NCBI GenBank assembly: GCA_015233705.1
Contig: JADFXE010000076.1
Span: forward strand, 1-6,014
Direction: 5' to 3'
Source of the DNA: Candidatus Omnitrophota bacterium
GTDB taxonomy: Bacteria > Omnitrophota > Koll11 > Zapsychrales > Fredricksoniimonadaceae
Length of the DNA stretch: 6,014 bases
How positions within the stretch are numbered: position 1 is the first letter of the stretch; each line of letters opens with the position of its first letter. The position numbers and the translations under genes are program-made. The notes beneath the pieces are model-generated. The model was not told where the DNA came from and searched no databases. It saw only the letters and a program-made list of their open reading frames with translations. Shown here one piece after another: positions 1 through 6,014 of this stretch.

Positions 1-55
1 GCCCTTGATCATTTGCGCCCTTGTCCCTTTGTACGCGCCGTTATGCTCCTGGCGC
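1..55 (-). repeat. Repeat A, copy 1 (exact 55-base match to 2344-2398)
   Basis: All 55 bases are identical to 2344-2398, with a few more scattered matches up to about base 62 before the copies diverge. On the minus strand both copies encode RQEHNGAYKGTRAQMIKG in the same giant frame (spacing 2343 = 3 x 781). The match reaches the window edge, so the true repeat may extend further left. Copy 1 lies just beyond the TA operon, not after linker repeat B as copy 2 does, so the junction at about 56-63 marks a recombination or insertion boundary, or possibly an assembly join. Confidence 0.9.
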
Positions 56-3000
56 ACAGCGACCGCAGGGCTTGGCGTTCTTGACCAAAGTTGACTTCTT
101 CCTAGAAATCGTGTAATCTTTCTATTAAGTAAAGGAGATATGAAATGTCCAAAGTAACGTTTGATCTTAGCGCTGAACAAATTATCAACGCGGTCGACCA
201 GATGCCTGATGAAGAAAAGATCAGGTTGGCCGACAGGTTTCAGGATATGTCCGCCCGTTTGAAAGTGCGCGCTATTCTGTCGCGCATTGATGCGCGCAAA
301 GCTCCCCGAACAACGACCCGCGAAATTCTTAAAGAAATCCACGATCGCCGTAAAGAAAAGCATGCTCAAGGCCATCATTGATACCAGCGTCTTTGTTTCC
401 GGCTTATGCTCCAGGACCGGAACGCCGCGCCGGGTCATCAATGCCATGAATGAAAATGTCTTCGTCCCCGTCGTCTCAGCGGCCACGCTGGAAGAATTGA
501 AAGACGTGCTGGGCCGGACAAAATTCCGTAAAAAGATCCATAAAGAAGATGCCAATTCATTAATTGAAAATATCCATAGACACGCTATTCTTGTGACGCC
601 TGCCCGTTTATTTAAAGGAGCCTCTGTCGACCTTAAAGACGACAAGTTCCTGGAAGCGGCCTTTGCCGCGCGGGCCAACTGCATCGTCAGTCTTGACAGC
701 CACCTGCTTGATCTCAAGATATTCCACGGTATTAAAATCGTCCGCCCCGGAGAATTTCTCAAACTTTTGTCCTGACGCAATGGTGAACTGTCCCTGCCCG
801 GGATCTGTTTCGCTTCTTCTGGTAAAACGATCCCCACAGGCTGTTTTATCGACGAAAGAGAGGCCGCTTTATCAGGCCAGACCGACAGCAGGCCGGCGCA
901 GGCAAAGGCTCCGGCAAAAAGCGGGCTGGCAAACTTGACTACGCCGATCGCCGCGGCCGCGCTTGTATCCCAGAACCGACACTTTCTCGCCAACCAACCC
1001 AAGATTCCCTTCAAAGTACTCACCGCCAGCACGATCACCAGAACCGCCAGGCCCCACCACAATCCGGCCGCTGAGAAGACCAGCTTTCCGCCAACAACCT
1101 TAAACGGCGCGACCACCAGCAGGCCAGCATGCGCAAGGCCGGCGCTGCGGGGGTCTGCGGCGGCCGCTGGCCCTGAGGCTGGTCGCCGGACCAGCGCCGC
1201 CAAGAATTTCGCGAGAACATTCCGGTCCAATTTTCCGGTGGATACCCTCTCCCGGTTCAGCCTGACCGTTTCTTCGACATTAACCGTCTCCGGCGGGAAG
1301 TGCGTCAGGAAACCGGACCTTTCCCCCAGCAACAAGGTGTCTGCTTTCATCCGGGAAAAATAAGACGCGTCGAAACCACGTGACGATCGCATATCCAGCC
1401 GTTGGGCGATCTCCATGAACTTCCGACGCACGGCCGCAGGCAATCTCCTGCCCATTTTCTTCTCGGCCATTGTCGCGCCCGCGCAAAACATTCCTCCTGC
1501 CCGTTGCGAATAAAGCAGGTCTCTGCTCGGAATCGCAAAGACAACGTTGATAAGATCGTTCCTGCAGGAATCGCACCCGTTAAAATTGATCCGTCCCGGA
1601 ATTGTATAAAAACCGTGGCGAATGACAGCCGCAGCCTCTTCGGCCGACGTGCGGTGATGGACCACGGTCACTCCGTCCAATGGTTGAGGATGCTCCGCCT
1701 CCAACTCGCTCATAAGGACATACGCGATCTTTCTCCCCCGCCTGTCTACAACGTTAACCGCAGCGGGGTAGAACCTCGACCTATGGATCTTGCCCGGTTG
1801 GCAATTTTTATCCATCATCTCTAGAAAAGCCCCCAACCGGTACCGATGCGCAAGGCCTTCCATATAGGGAAGCATAACCACCCGTGAAATATCCTTGACG
1901 TTGTCGGCATTCTTAAACCATTGGAGCATGCAGGGCCAGGAACTGAAGACGGTCATCCTGGCCGCCGGGCTGCCGGCGCTTGTGGATGCCTCTTCAATCA
2001 TCTTGTCTTGCGTATAAGTAGCCCCTGTCCGCCTCAAGAACGCATCTGCTTGCGAACGCAACCTGGATTTGTCTTTCTCAAGATCTTCACTGTGACGGGC
2101 AGGCACTGCGAAAGAATCTTTCACGGCACACATCATAAACGGCAGACAGGCCAGGGCCGGAACGAGCAACGTGCTGATAAGCGATCCCGGCGGAGCCTGG
2201 GCCGCGTGCGTGCTGAATTCTCCAGACGTCTGGATAATCTGCGCAATGCCGTGCACGACCGCGGGGCCGAAGATGAACGCCGCAAGGCCGGCAACTGCAA
2301 CCGCGATCAGAACGCCGAGGTGCGTTAACCCGTTGCCCCTGATGCCCTTGATCATTTGCGCCCTTGTCCCTTTGTACGCGCCGTTATGCTCCTGGCGCGG
2401 AGCGATGCGCGCCTTCAGATCAGCCCAGGCCTTTCTGATTTTCGCCGCAGACGTCCCGGTGACATCGTCGCTCCGTTCTCCCGGCGCCGTGCACGGCGCG
2501 CTTGTGTTGATCCGCGCCCGGCCGGAGGCAATTACGCGCGACGCACGCGGCTGGACAGCTCTTTTCTGACGAGCGCCCCACGTTTTATCCTCAACCACTT
2601 TATCCAGGCCGACCACAAGATACTTGAAGTCGCGCCGCGGACGCTGATTCATGGCTCCCGGAATAAACATACTCGCACGATCAAATCCAGGCGATGAGAT
2701 ACGAACCTCGGTCAAACTGCTCAAATAACGATCGGTGACTTTAAAACTGCGCAAATACTCTGCAATCTCGTTACGCCACTCGTCTTGCCACGGATCGCCA
2801 TCGCACATCCTCTGCGCATAAAGCCCGGCATAGCCAATATGTTGACAGACGGCCCAATCAAACATCCCGGCAACAAAATTCCAAAAATCTTTATTGGGCC
2901 GTGACTGCGCCATTTCATCGTGATACTTGAGCCAGAATCCGCGAAACGCCTTCATCAGAGCGTTATACGTCCGGGCTTCCTTCCTGGTCCATGACTGCCT

Positions 3001-6000
3001 GGCTCCCTTCTCCATAAGACCCAAAAGTGTCGTCAACTGCGGAGCAATGCGTGCCTTCAGATCAGCCCAGGCCTTTCTGATTTCCTGCGCAGGCGTCCCG
3101 GTGACATCGTCGCTCCGTTTTACCGGCGCGGCGTGTTGTTCCTGCGGCTGATTCTTGGCGCCAACGAGATCGTCCGGCGCGGAATCGAAGCTGAGAATAG
3201 GCACGCTACCCTCGGCCCGCTCGCGGCTGGCATGCAAAGTACCGTCGGGATTTCTTGTGACAAAGACCCCATCGGCGGCCTGCCTGAATTTATCCGCCGC
3301 CAAGATGCGCTGGGCGGTTTGCAGATAAATAGACCGTCCGGCAACGTCTTCCTCCGGGTTGAGCCGGTTGATGAAATCCTGGCGCAACTCCGGCGGAAGG
3401 GCCAGGACAACGCAATTAAGAAGAAGCTCTCTTTGTTCGATCTCGACCACGCGAGCAGCCAAATGATCGTAAGCAACCTCGTATTGTGCTACGTCGAGCT
3501 CACAAACAACGTAATCTGTCTCAAGATCGCGGATCCGTCCGGTCAAAAGTGCCTCAAGGGCATACGCGTATTCTCGGGCCGCCAGTGTTTTTACGTGTTC
3601 CGCCTCTTGAGCCTTTCTGTATTCTTCGACACGCCGTCTGCCGTCCTCTTCCCATTGCGCGCGCCGTTCCCTTTCTCGCCGCTCCCTTTCCTCTTGTTCC
3701 AATGCTTCCTGACGGGCAGCGGCTTCGACTTTTCTATTCAAATTCTCACGGACTTCGCTCTCCGGGCTTTGCAGCTTCCGGAGGAGTTCGTCTGCCTGCT
3801 TGAGCCTGAAATTCTCATCGAGCCTAAGCCCTCCCTGTTCCAACACGGCGCCCAATCTCCGCGGGAGACCAAGATGCCGGAATTCAACCCCACGTTCATT
3901 CGGGTTCAATTCTCCTGGAGTGCAAGAAGCCTTTAGAATGGCGCCCTGTGCATCCAAGGGCAAACGGTCCAAAAGGTCTTTTTTTACAAGACTTAACACG
4001 CACCCGTCCCAATCAAGCCGGGCATCAGGAGCGCCATAGTAAGATACGTGTATTCCATACTCGTCGGCAAGTCTTCGGGGCAAAAGATGAACAGGCGTAC
4101 TGTCCACAAGTTTCCGGTTGTCTACGCCTGACTTCACACACCCATACTCCACCAAATATTGCAGTAATCTATCCTGTGCCGCTTTTGATTGAAGATACAA
4201 GGCCGGATCGTAAAGCGCCTCCACGATGGTCTTCCAGGCTTTCAACGGCGCCAACATCGGCTCAAACATCGGCGCAGCGCCGGCCAGACCCCCTGTGCCC
4301 AGAAAATCCCTTCGGCTCATTTCAAAAACCTGGATGCGACACAACTGCATGTCGTCGAGGCCGGGATTAAGCTGATGGAGTTCTTCATGGCGGCGGATCA
4401 AAAGAGCAATGTCGGGCGAGTTACGTTCAAGATATTTAAAGGCAGGATGATATTCGATCTCGCCTCTGGCGTTGACGCGGGAAATCCACGTGCGCACCAC
4501 ATCCATGGGCGGTGGCTGCGGGCCATAGGTCTCTATCCGCCACTGCCGGAACGCCAGACCCATGGGCGCACACATTCCCGCATACATTTCAGCGGCGGCT
4601 ATCTTGCCCTCTTTCGCGAACGTACGCGCCACATCCTGGGCAACGGCGATTGACATGGTCTTGTCCGGCGATTTCTTGGCCTGCCGGTTCCCGGCCCTGC
4701 CACGTCTATCATTGTCCGGGCTTATGTGGATTCCGGGGCCTTTTACACTATTTTGTCTTCCACAGTTGCGATCAACATCGGGATTGATTACAAAACTGGC
4801 CCAAAAAAGTTCGTTACGGTCGGTGCCGGCAACGCCATGCCTGTTTACTTTCACCGCCTTCCTATCAGGATCGGCTTCATCAACCTCACGGCCACTTTGG
4901 GGTTTTCCGACAAGGACAACCGGATTCCCTTCCGTCCACGCTAAACCGACGACAAAGCAGGCTGCGATCAAGACAAGGACCAGGCCGGCGTGCGGCAACG
5001 CGGCAACGGCCAGCGTCGCCATCGCTGCGACCGCAAGCGCCAACAAGACGCCAAAGTGCGCGAAGCCATTGCCCTTCGGCGCCACAGTCGGTTTTCTTTC
5101 CTCAGACTTCGGTTGGTCTTGAGATTTTGGAAGAAAAGACTTCTTGAGCCTTTCGCGAAGATCCTGGGTTTCCTGTTCGAGTTCTTTATAATCTTTCCGC
5201 CGTTGATCCATGCCTTTATTAAAATCATCATCGAGCTTTTTCCGGTACCCCTCTTTCTTCCGCGCTATCTCCTGTTCTGACTTTTGCATCTCCTGCTCTG
5301 CCCTCTGACGATCCTCTTTGGTAAATTGCTCCATCTTCTTTCGTAACAGGCTTTCCCGTGTCTCGCACGTAAGATTGGGATATCTTAAATCAACGTCGTA
5401 TTCCGAACCATCTTTGAGCCGAACTACCGCTGTCTGCAAGATATAGTTTTCCACGTCTATCTTCTCGATCTCTTTCGGGTCAATGCCAAATGGCGGCTCC
5501 CTCAGGACTGCCTCGACGCCTTCCCTGATCAACGCGTCGCATCTGGACAAATCCTGCTTCGCTCCAAAAAGCCGCTTCAACTGTTCCTGCCTGAAAACGT
5601 TATCGATCCTGCCGGATATCGGGAAAAGCGAAATGTCGGCCAGATAATACATCTGAAGAAGACCCAACCATAAGACAAAACCCAGGAGCGTTCTCAGTCC
5701 ATATTGAATCCCCGAGCGATTGAAGACAAATATGGCGAACCCCGCTGCTGACAGGACTAACGCAAGACAAACGTTAAAGAATGTTGGCACGCTGAAAAAG
5801 AATACCTCAGCCATTGTCAGGAAAAAAAAGAAGCTAACAACTCTCCAATATTTATTCATCCAGCAATCAAAACTCGTCACAGGTCCGCGGCGGACAAGCT
5901 TCACGATGGCGATGATACCAACGATAATAACCAGCGCCATCGCCCCCAGAAAACCCCAGAGCTCCATCTTCTCGCTCGTGGAAAAGACCCCAACCGGCGC

Positions 6001-6014
6001 GACGGATATCGTCT
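1..6014 (-). CDS. Internal fragment of a giant multi-domain membrane protein, open at both ends
   Basis: This minus-strand frame (first full codon 6012-6010, last 3-1) has 2004 codons without a stop. No start or terminator is visible, so the whole protein exceeds 2000 residues. The case for real coding is: a very long open frame; credible protein features throughout (membrane helices, charged coiled coils, HExxH motif); and two DNA repeats, 2343 and 642 bases apart, both multiples of three, so each encodes the same peptide in this frame. It has about ten predicted membrane segments spread along its length between soluble blocks, suggesting an envelope-anchored modular protein. I recognise no family for the whole. 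The weakest part is about 56-775, where it is exactly antisense to a toxin-antitoxin operon and translates to a Ser/Arg/Leu/Trp-rich peptide typical of antisense shadows. An alternative is that the functional gene ends in or near that stretch. I am confident for 776-6014 and unsure for 1-775. Confidence 0.85.
91..119 (+). promoter_or_regulatory. Candidate sigma70-type promoter of the TA operon
   Basis: TTGACT at 91-96 is a five-of-six match to the -35 consensus. With a 17-base spacer, TAATCT at 114-119 is a poor -10 (three of six). A second TTGACC lies at 81-86. Its position 26 bases before the antitoxin ATG and the AT-rich character of 91-130 compared with its surroundings support a promoter here, but the exact hexamers are uncertain. 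No clear palindromic operator was seen. Confidence 0.4.
133..137 (+). promoter_or_regulatory. Ribosome binding site of the antitoxin gene
   Basis: AGGAG inside AAAGGAGAT is a near-perfect Shine-Dalgarno core with seven bases to the ATG at 145. It fixes the antitoxin start. It also argues that the plus-strand operon is truly expressed rather than being a shadow of the minus-strand frame. Confidence 0.85.
145..381 (+). CDS. Antitoxin-like small protein preceding a PIN toxin
   Basis: This is a 78-residue protein placed directly upstream of, and overlapping by 20 bases, a PIN-domain toxin gene. By position and size it is the presumed antitoxin, which would bind and inhibit the nuclease and probably repress the operon. 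The N-terminal half is acidic (DLSAEQIINAVDQMPDEEK), compatible with a short helical oligomerisation region. The C-terminal half is strongly basic (RREKH-type, with TTTREILKEIHDRRKEK), compatible with nucleic-acid or toxin contact. I cannot assign it to a named DNA-binding fold such as AbrB, RHH or HTH. The start is well supported: AGGAG at 133-137 lies seven bases upstream of the ATG. Its codons are in exact register with the opposing giant frame, so any TTA, CTA or TCA codon here would put a stop in that frame. None of its nine Leu/Ser codons is one of these. The antitoxin role is inferred from context. Confidence 0.85.
   Translation: MSKVTFDLSAEQIINAVDQMPDEEKIRLADRFQDMSARLKVRAILSRIDARKAPRTTTREILKEIHDRRKEKHAQGHH
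362..775 (+). CDS. PIN-domain ribonuclease toxin (PIN-family TA toxin, COG1569/TIGR00305-like)
   Basis: This 137-residue protein has the typical length and layout of the 'putative toxin-antitoxin system toxin component, PIN family' group. PIN toxins are Mg2+-dependent ribonucleases that cleave RNA when not held by their antitoxin. Visible acidic residues match the PIN active site: D7 in AIIDTSVFVSGL, E45 in the SAATLEELKDVL block, D94 in the DDKFLEAAFAA block, and D112 in IVSLDSHLL. The usual C-terminal ending (IVRPGEFL) is present, so the gene looks intact. I chose the ATG at 362 because the PIN fold begins right there; an in-frame ATG at 287 would add 25 unrelated residues and overlap the antitoxin far more. 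The 20-base overlap with the antitoxin implies translational coupling in one operon. It lies entirely antisense to the giant minus-strand frame. The family call is from memory of motifs, but the four acidic positions and the neighbour make it strong. Confidence 0.93.
   Translation: MLKAIIDTSVFVSGLCSRTGTPRRVINAMNENVFVPVVSAATLEELKDVLGRTKFRKKIHKEDANSLIENIHRHAILVTPARLFKGASVDLKDDKFLEAAFAARANCIVSLDSHLLDLKIFHGIKIVRPGEFLKLLS
877..1062 (-). other. Giant protein: two membrane helices before the TA-antisense stretch (residues 1651-1712)
   Basis: LWWGLAVLVIVLAVSTL (about 1651-1667) and FASPLFAGAFACAGLLSVW (about 1694-1712) are hydrophobic, with a basic loop containing RKCR between them. They are preceded by HAGLLVV, echoing HAGLVLV at residues 341-347. 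This is the last part of the frame (right to left) that looks like genuine protein before it runs opposite the toxin gene. Confidence 0.65.
1510..1683 (-). other. Giant protein: possible ADP-ribosyltransferase-like motif region (residues 1444-1501)
   Basis: DGVTVVHHRTSAEEAAAVIR leads into HGFYTIPG and then NVVFAIPSRDLLY. The order strand, H-[GR]-T-S, helix with A..I, then GF, then a hydrophobic strand, resembles the opening of PARP/KptA-like ADP-ribosyltransferase folds, where this His binds NAD+. A C-D-S-C pair (C1480, C1483) lies between the two blocks. I cannot see a convincing catalytic glutamate, so activity is doubtful. It could equally be an unrelated domain with a similar strand-helix pattern. 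Confidence 0.35.
2125..2184 (-). other. Giant protein: membrane helix (residues ~1277-1296)
   Basis: SLISTLLVPALACLPFMMCA is a 20-residue hydrophobic stretch that would pair with the preceding GNG helix to make a hairpin, as at residues 314-359. It is followed by a charged region (SEDLEKDKSRLRSQADAFLR) at the membrane surface. Confidence 0.65.
2248..2337 (-). other. Giant protein: GNG-type membrane segment 2 (residues 1226-1255)
   Basis: GNGLTHLGVLIAVAVAGLA followed by AFIFGPAVVHG forms one clear membrane helix (about 1232-1252). It aligns without gaps to the GNG segment at 4936-5073. It follows repeat A directly, so copy 1 of repeat A at the left window edge may lead into a third such segment just outside the window. 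Confidence 0.75.
2344..2398 (-). repeat. Repeat A, copy 2, between linker repeat B1 and a GNG membrane segment
   Basis: This copy is identical over 55 bases to the left edge of the window. It encodes residues 1206-1223 of the in-window protein (RQEHNGAYKGTRAQMIKG), a basic polar linker. It follows repeat B1 directly and leads into the GNG-type membrane helix starting at residue 1226. The order B-A-GNG-helix looks like a building block of the giant protein. Confidence 0.9.
2399..2487 (-). repeat. Repeat B, copy 1 (89 bases, matches 3041-3129)
   Basis: The 89 bases align without gaps to 3041-3129 with eight differences by eye, about 91% identity. The offset of 642 bases is a multiple of three, so both encode the same peptide in the giant frame: here residues 1176-1205, with SDDVTGTSAAKIRKAWADLK followed by ARIAP. 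The conserved core is RSDDVTGT and IRKAWADLKARIAP. It is probably a linker or short helix that marks domain boundaries. I do not recognise it as a known domain. Confidence 0.9.
2488..3040 (-). other. Giant protein: unrecognised soluble region between B repeats (residues ~992-1175)
   Basis: The two B linkers bracket about 184 residues with no clear membrane helix. The first two thirds are rich in aromatic residues, especially Trp and Tyr (RGFWLKYHDEM, DFWNFVAGMFDWAVCQHIGY, GDPWQDEWRNEIAEYL), suggesting a folded helical domain. The last third is basic and low in structure (ARQKRAVQPRASRVIASGRA), like a linker. Duplication of the bracket suggests that this unit can be gained or lost as a cassette. 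No family recognised. Confidence 0.6.
3041..3129 (-). repeat. Repeat B, copy 2
   Basis: This is the second copy of the 89-base linker, encoding residues 962-991 (SDDVTGTPAQEIRKAWADLK followed by ARIAP). Two of the eight differences from copy 1 are silent (Ala and Ile codons). The others change the residues just before the SDDVTGT core and between it and the IRKAWADLK core. Unlike copy 1 it is not followed by repeat A; the protein instead runs on into QLTTLLGLMEKGARQ. Confidence 0.9.
3520..3804 (-). other. Giant protein: long charged coiled coil 2 (residues ~737-831)
   Basis: This is a run of about 95 residues, almost all helix-forming and highly charged, with an Arg/Glu-rich core (EQEERERRERERRAQWEEDG) and later KAQEAEHVKTLAAREYAYAL. 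It has a single Pro, near its N-terminal end at 750. It is probably a rigid alpha-helical stalk or dimerisation rod. The stretch between the Tat-like motif and this coil (about 591-736) is soluble, mixed in composition and unrecognised. Confidence 0.7.
4243..4320 (-). other. Giant protein: internal Tat-like twin-arginine motif (residues 565-590)
   Basis: MSRRDFLGTGGLAGAAP looks like the start of a twin-arginine (Tat) signal peptide (consensus SRRxFLK), including the Met. It sits mid-frame right after the HExxH region, has no Shine-Dalgarno sequence before the ATG at 4320, and the following hydrophobic stretch is short. A chance match or a fossil gene fusion fits better than a working export signal. 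Confidence 0.3.
4321..4656 (-). other. Giant protein: HExxH putative zinc-metallopeptidase region (residues ~453-564)
   Basis: RRHEELHQLNPG contains an HExxH motif, H542-E543-E544-L545-H546, preceded by the hydrophobic helix SPDIALLI as in zincins. A glutamate at 564 (QVFE) lies 17 residues after the second His and could be the third zinc ligand, a gluzincin-like spacing. In zincins the two His bind Zn2+ and E543 activates water for peptide-bond cleavage. Upstream, residues 453-535 hold an alpha-helical stretch (AVAQDVARTFAKEGKIAAAE) and a VNARGEIEYHP strand-like segment, comparable in position to the fold before the active helix. HExxH alone can occur by chance; the flanking pattern makes a peptidase plausible but not proven. 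Confidence 0.55.
4936..5073 (-). other. Giant protein: GNG-type membrane hairpin 1 (residues 314-359)
   Basis: GNGFAHFGVLLALAVAAMA begins a hydrophobic helix (about 320-338), followed by the short turn ALPHAG and a second helix (about 342-359, GLVLVLIAACFVVGLAW). The first part closely matches GNGLTHLGVLIAVAVAGLA at residues 1226-1244: GNG, His, GVL and A.AVA align without gaps. The two sites are therefore diverged copies of one membrane-insertion module. Confidence 0.75.
5137..5349 (-). other. Giant protein: charged coiled coil 1 (residues ~222-292)
   Basis: About 70 residues are dominated by Lys, Arg, Glu, Asp and Gln, with spaced Leu/Met/Ile and no Pro, for example KKMEQFTKEDRQRAEQEM and KELEQETQDLRERLKK. 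This composition is typical of a long helical rod or coiled coil. It ends at a Pro-rich linker (residues 295-312) that leads into a GNG-type membrane segment, so it would stand just outside the membrane. Confidence 0.7.
5647..5970 (-). other. Giant protein: four-helix membrane cluster (residues ~16-122)
   Basis: Four hydrophobic stretches lie close together: about residues 17-38 (FLGAMALVIIVGIIAIV), 57-75 (VVSFFFFLTMAEVFFFSV), 78-97 (FFNVCLALVLSAAGFAIFVF) and 106-122 (LLGFVLWLGLLQMYYL). The short basic loops KLVRRG and NRSG follow the first and third. They form a compact integral membrane domain. The ATG at 5967 (residue 16) has only a weak upstream purine run and the frame is open above it, so I do not treat it as the gene start. 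No transporter or enzyme family is recognised. Confidence 0.7.

Noticed and set aside
287..775. Longer start for the PIN toxin at 287
   Set aside because: The extra 25 residues are unlike any PIN N-terminus and lie within the antitoxin gene. The ATG at 362 begins exactly at the first PIN strand.
776..860. Rho-independent terminator after the toxin gene
   Set aside because: The short CTGCCCGGG palindrome-like stretch near 795 is not followed by a T-run and forms no convincing stem-loop.
1..2398. TA region as a transposon or insertion sequence bounded by direct repeats
   Set aside because: No transposase, inverted termini or short target-site duplication is visible. The repeat A copies are coding repeats of the large gene, and one lies about 1.6 kb from the TA.
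935..2569. Several overlapping plus-strand open frames of 130-142 codons (935-1363, 1402-1824, 1921-2328, 2171-2569)
   Set aside because: All are opposite a coherent minus-strand protein with membrane helices and repeats. They are Arg/Pro/Ser/Thr-rich with no domains and no Shine-Dalgarno sites.
3120..3476. 118-aa minus-strand open frame in another frame (also 1280-1576, 2721-2918, 4968-5231)
   Set aside because: They overlap the giant frame on the same strand in a different register. The repeat peptides and motifs are read only in the giant frame.
3133..3936. 267-aa plus-strand open frame
   Set aside because: It lies opposite the giant frame's coiled coil 2 and neighbouring region. Its translation has no recognisable domain, is Phe/Pro/Leu/Ser-rich like an antisense shadow of a Glu/Arg-rich protein, and has no ribosome binding site.
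4243..4320. Independent gene starting at the ATG at 4320 with a Tat signal
   Set aside because: No ribosome binding site before it, no stop upstream in frame, and only a short weak hydrophobic core. It is kept only as a motif within the larger frame.
4562..5122. 186-aa plus-strand open frame
   Set aside because: Antisense to the first GNG membrane hairpin and following region of the giant frame. It is low-complexity (Ala/Thr/Ser) with no motif or start signal.

Overview
The window reads as an internal slice of one very large gene on the minus strand, with a small toxin-antitoxin (TA) operon lying antisense inside it on the plus strand. On the minus strand, the frame whose codons begin at coordinates divisible by three (first full codon 6012-6010, last 3-1) has no stop: 2004 consecutive sense codons. 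Because it enters and leaves through the window edges, neither its start nor its stop is visible. Shorter open frames elsewhere are shadows of it. Residue numbers below count in-window codons: residue 1 is at 6012-6010, and residue n begins at 6015-3n.

Layout of the large protein, N- to C-terminal (right to left): a four-helix membrane cluster (residues about 16-122); a soluble segment; a charged coiled coil (222-292); a GNG-type membrane hairpin (314-359); a region with an HExxH zinc-metallopeptidase motif (H542-H546, candidate third ligand E564); a Tat-like RR motif (from 565); an unrecognised soluble stretch; a second long coiled coil (737-831); linker repeat B2 (962-991); an unrecognised Trp-rich region; linker repeat B1 (1176-1205) joined to repeat A2 (1206-1223); a second GNG-type membrane segment (from 1226) and another helix; a possible ADP-ribosyltransferase-like motif (around H1452); two more membrane helices (1651-1712); the stretch antisense to the TA operon (about 1747-1957); and an exact second copy of repeat A (1987-2004) at the left edge.

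The TA operon at 145-775 has a plausible promoter, a strong ribosome binding site, a 78-aa antitoxin-like protein and a 137-aa PIN-domain toxin whose start overlaps the antitoxin end by 20 bases. The minus frame stays open straight through it, and repeat A resumes in the same frame beyond it. This looks like a cassette inserted or carried within a giant gene without breaking its frame.

The organism cannot be fixed from the sequence. Giant, multi-domain, membrane-spanning reading frames together with many PIN-type TA modules fit an uncultivated bacterial lineage such as Omnitrophota, where giant genes are known. That is inference only. I found no tRNA, rRNA, CRISPR array, transposase or convincing terminator.
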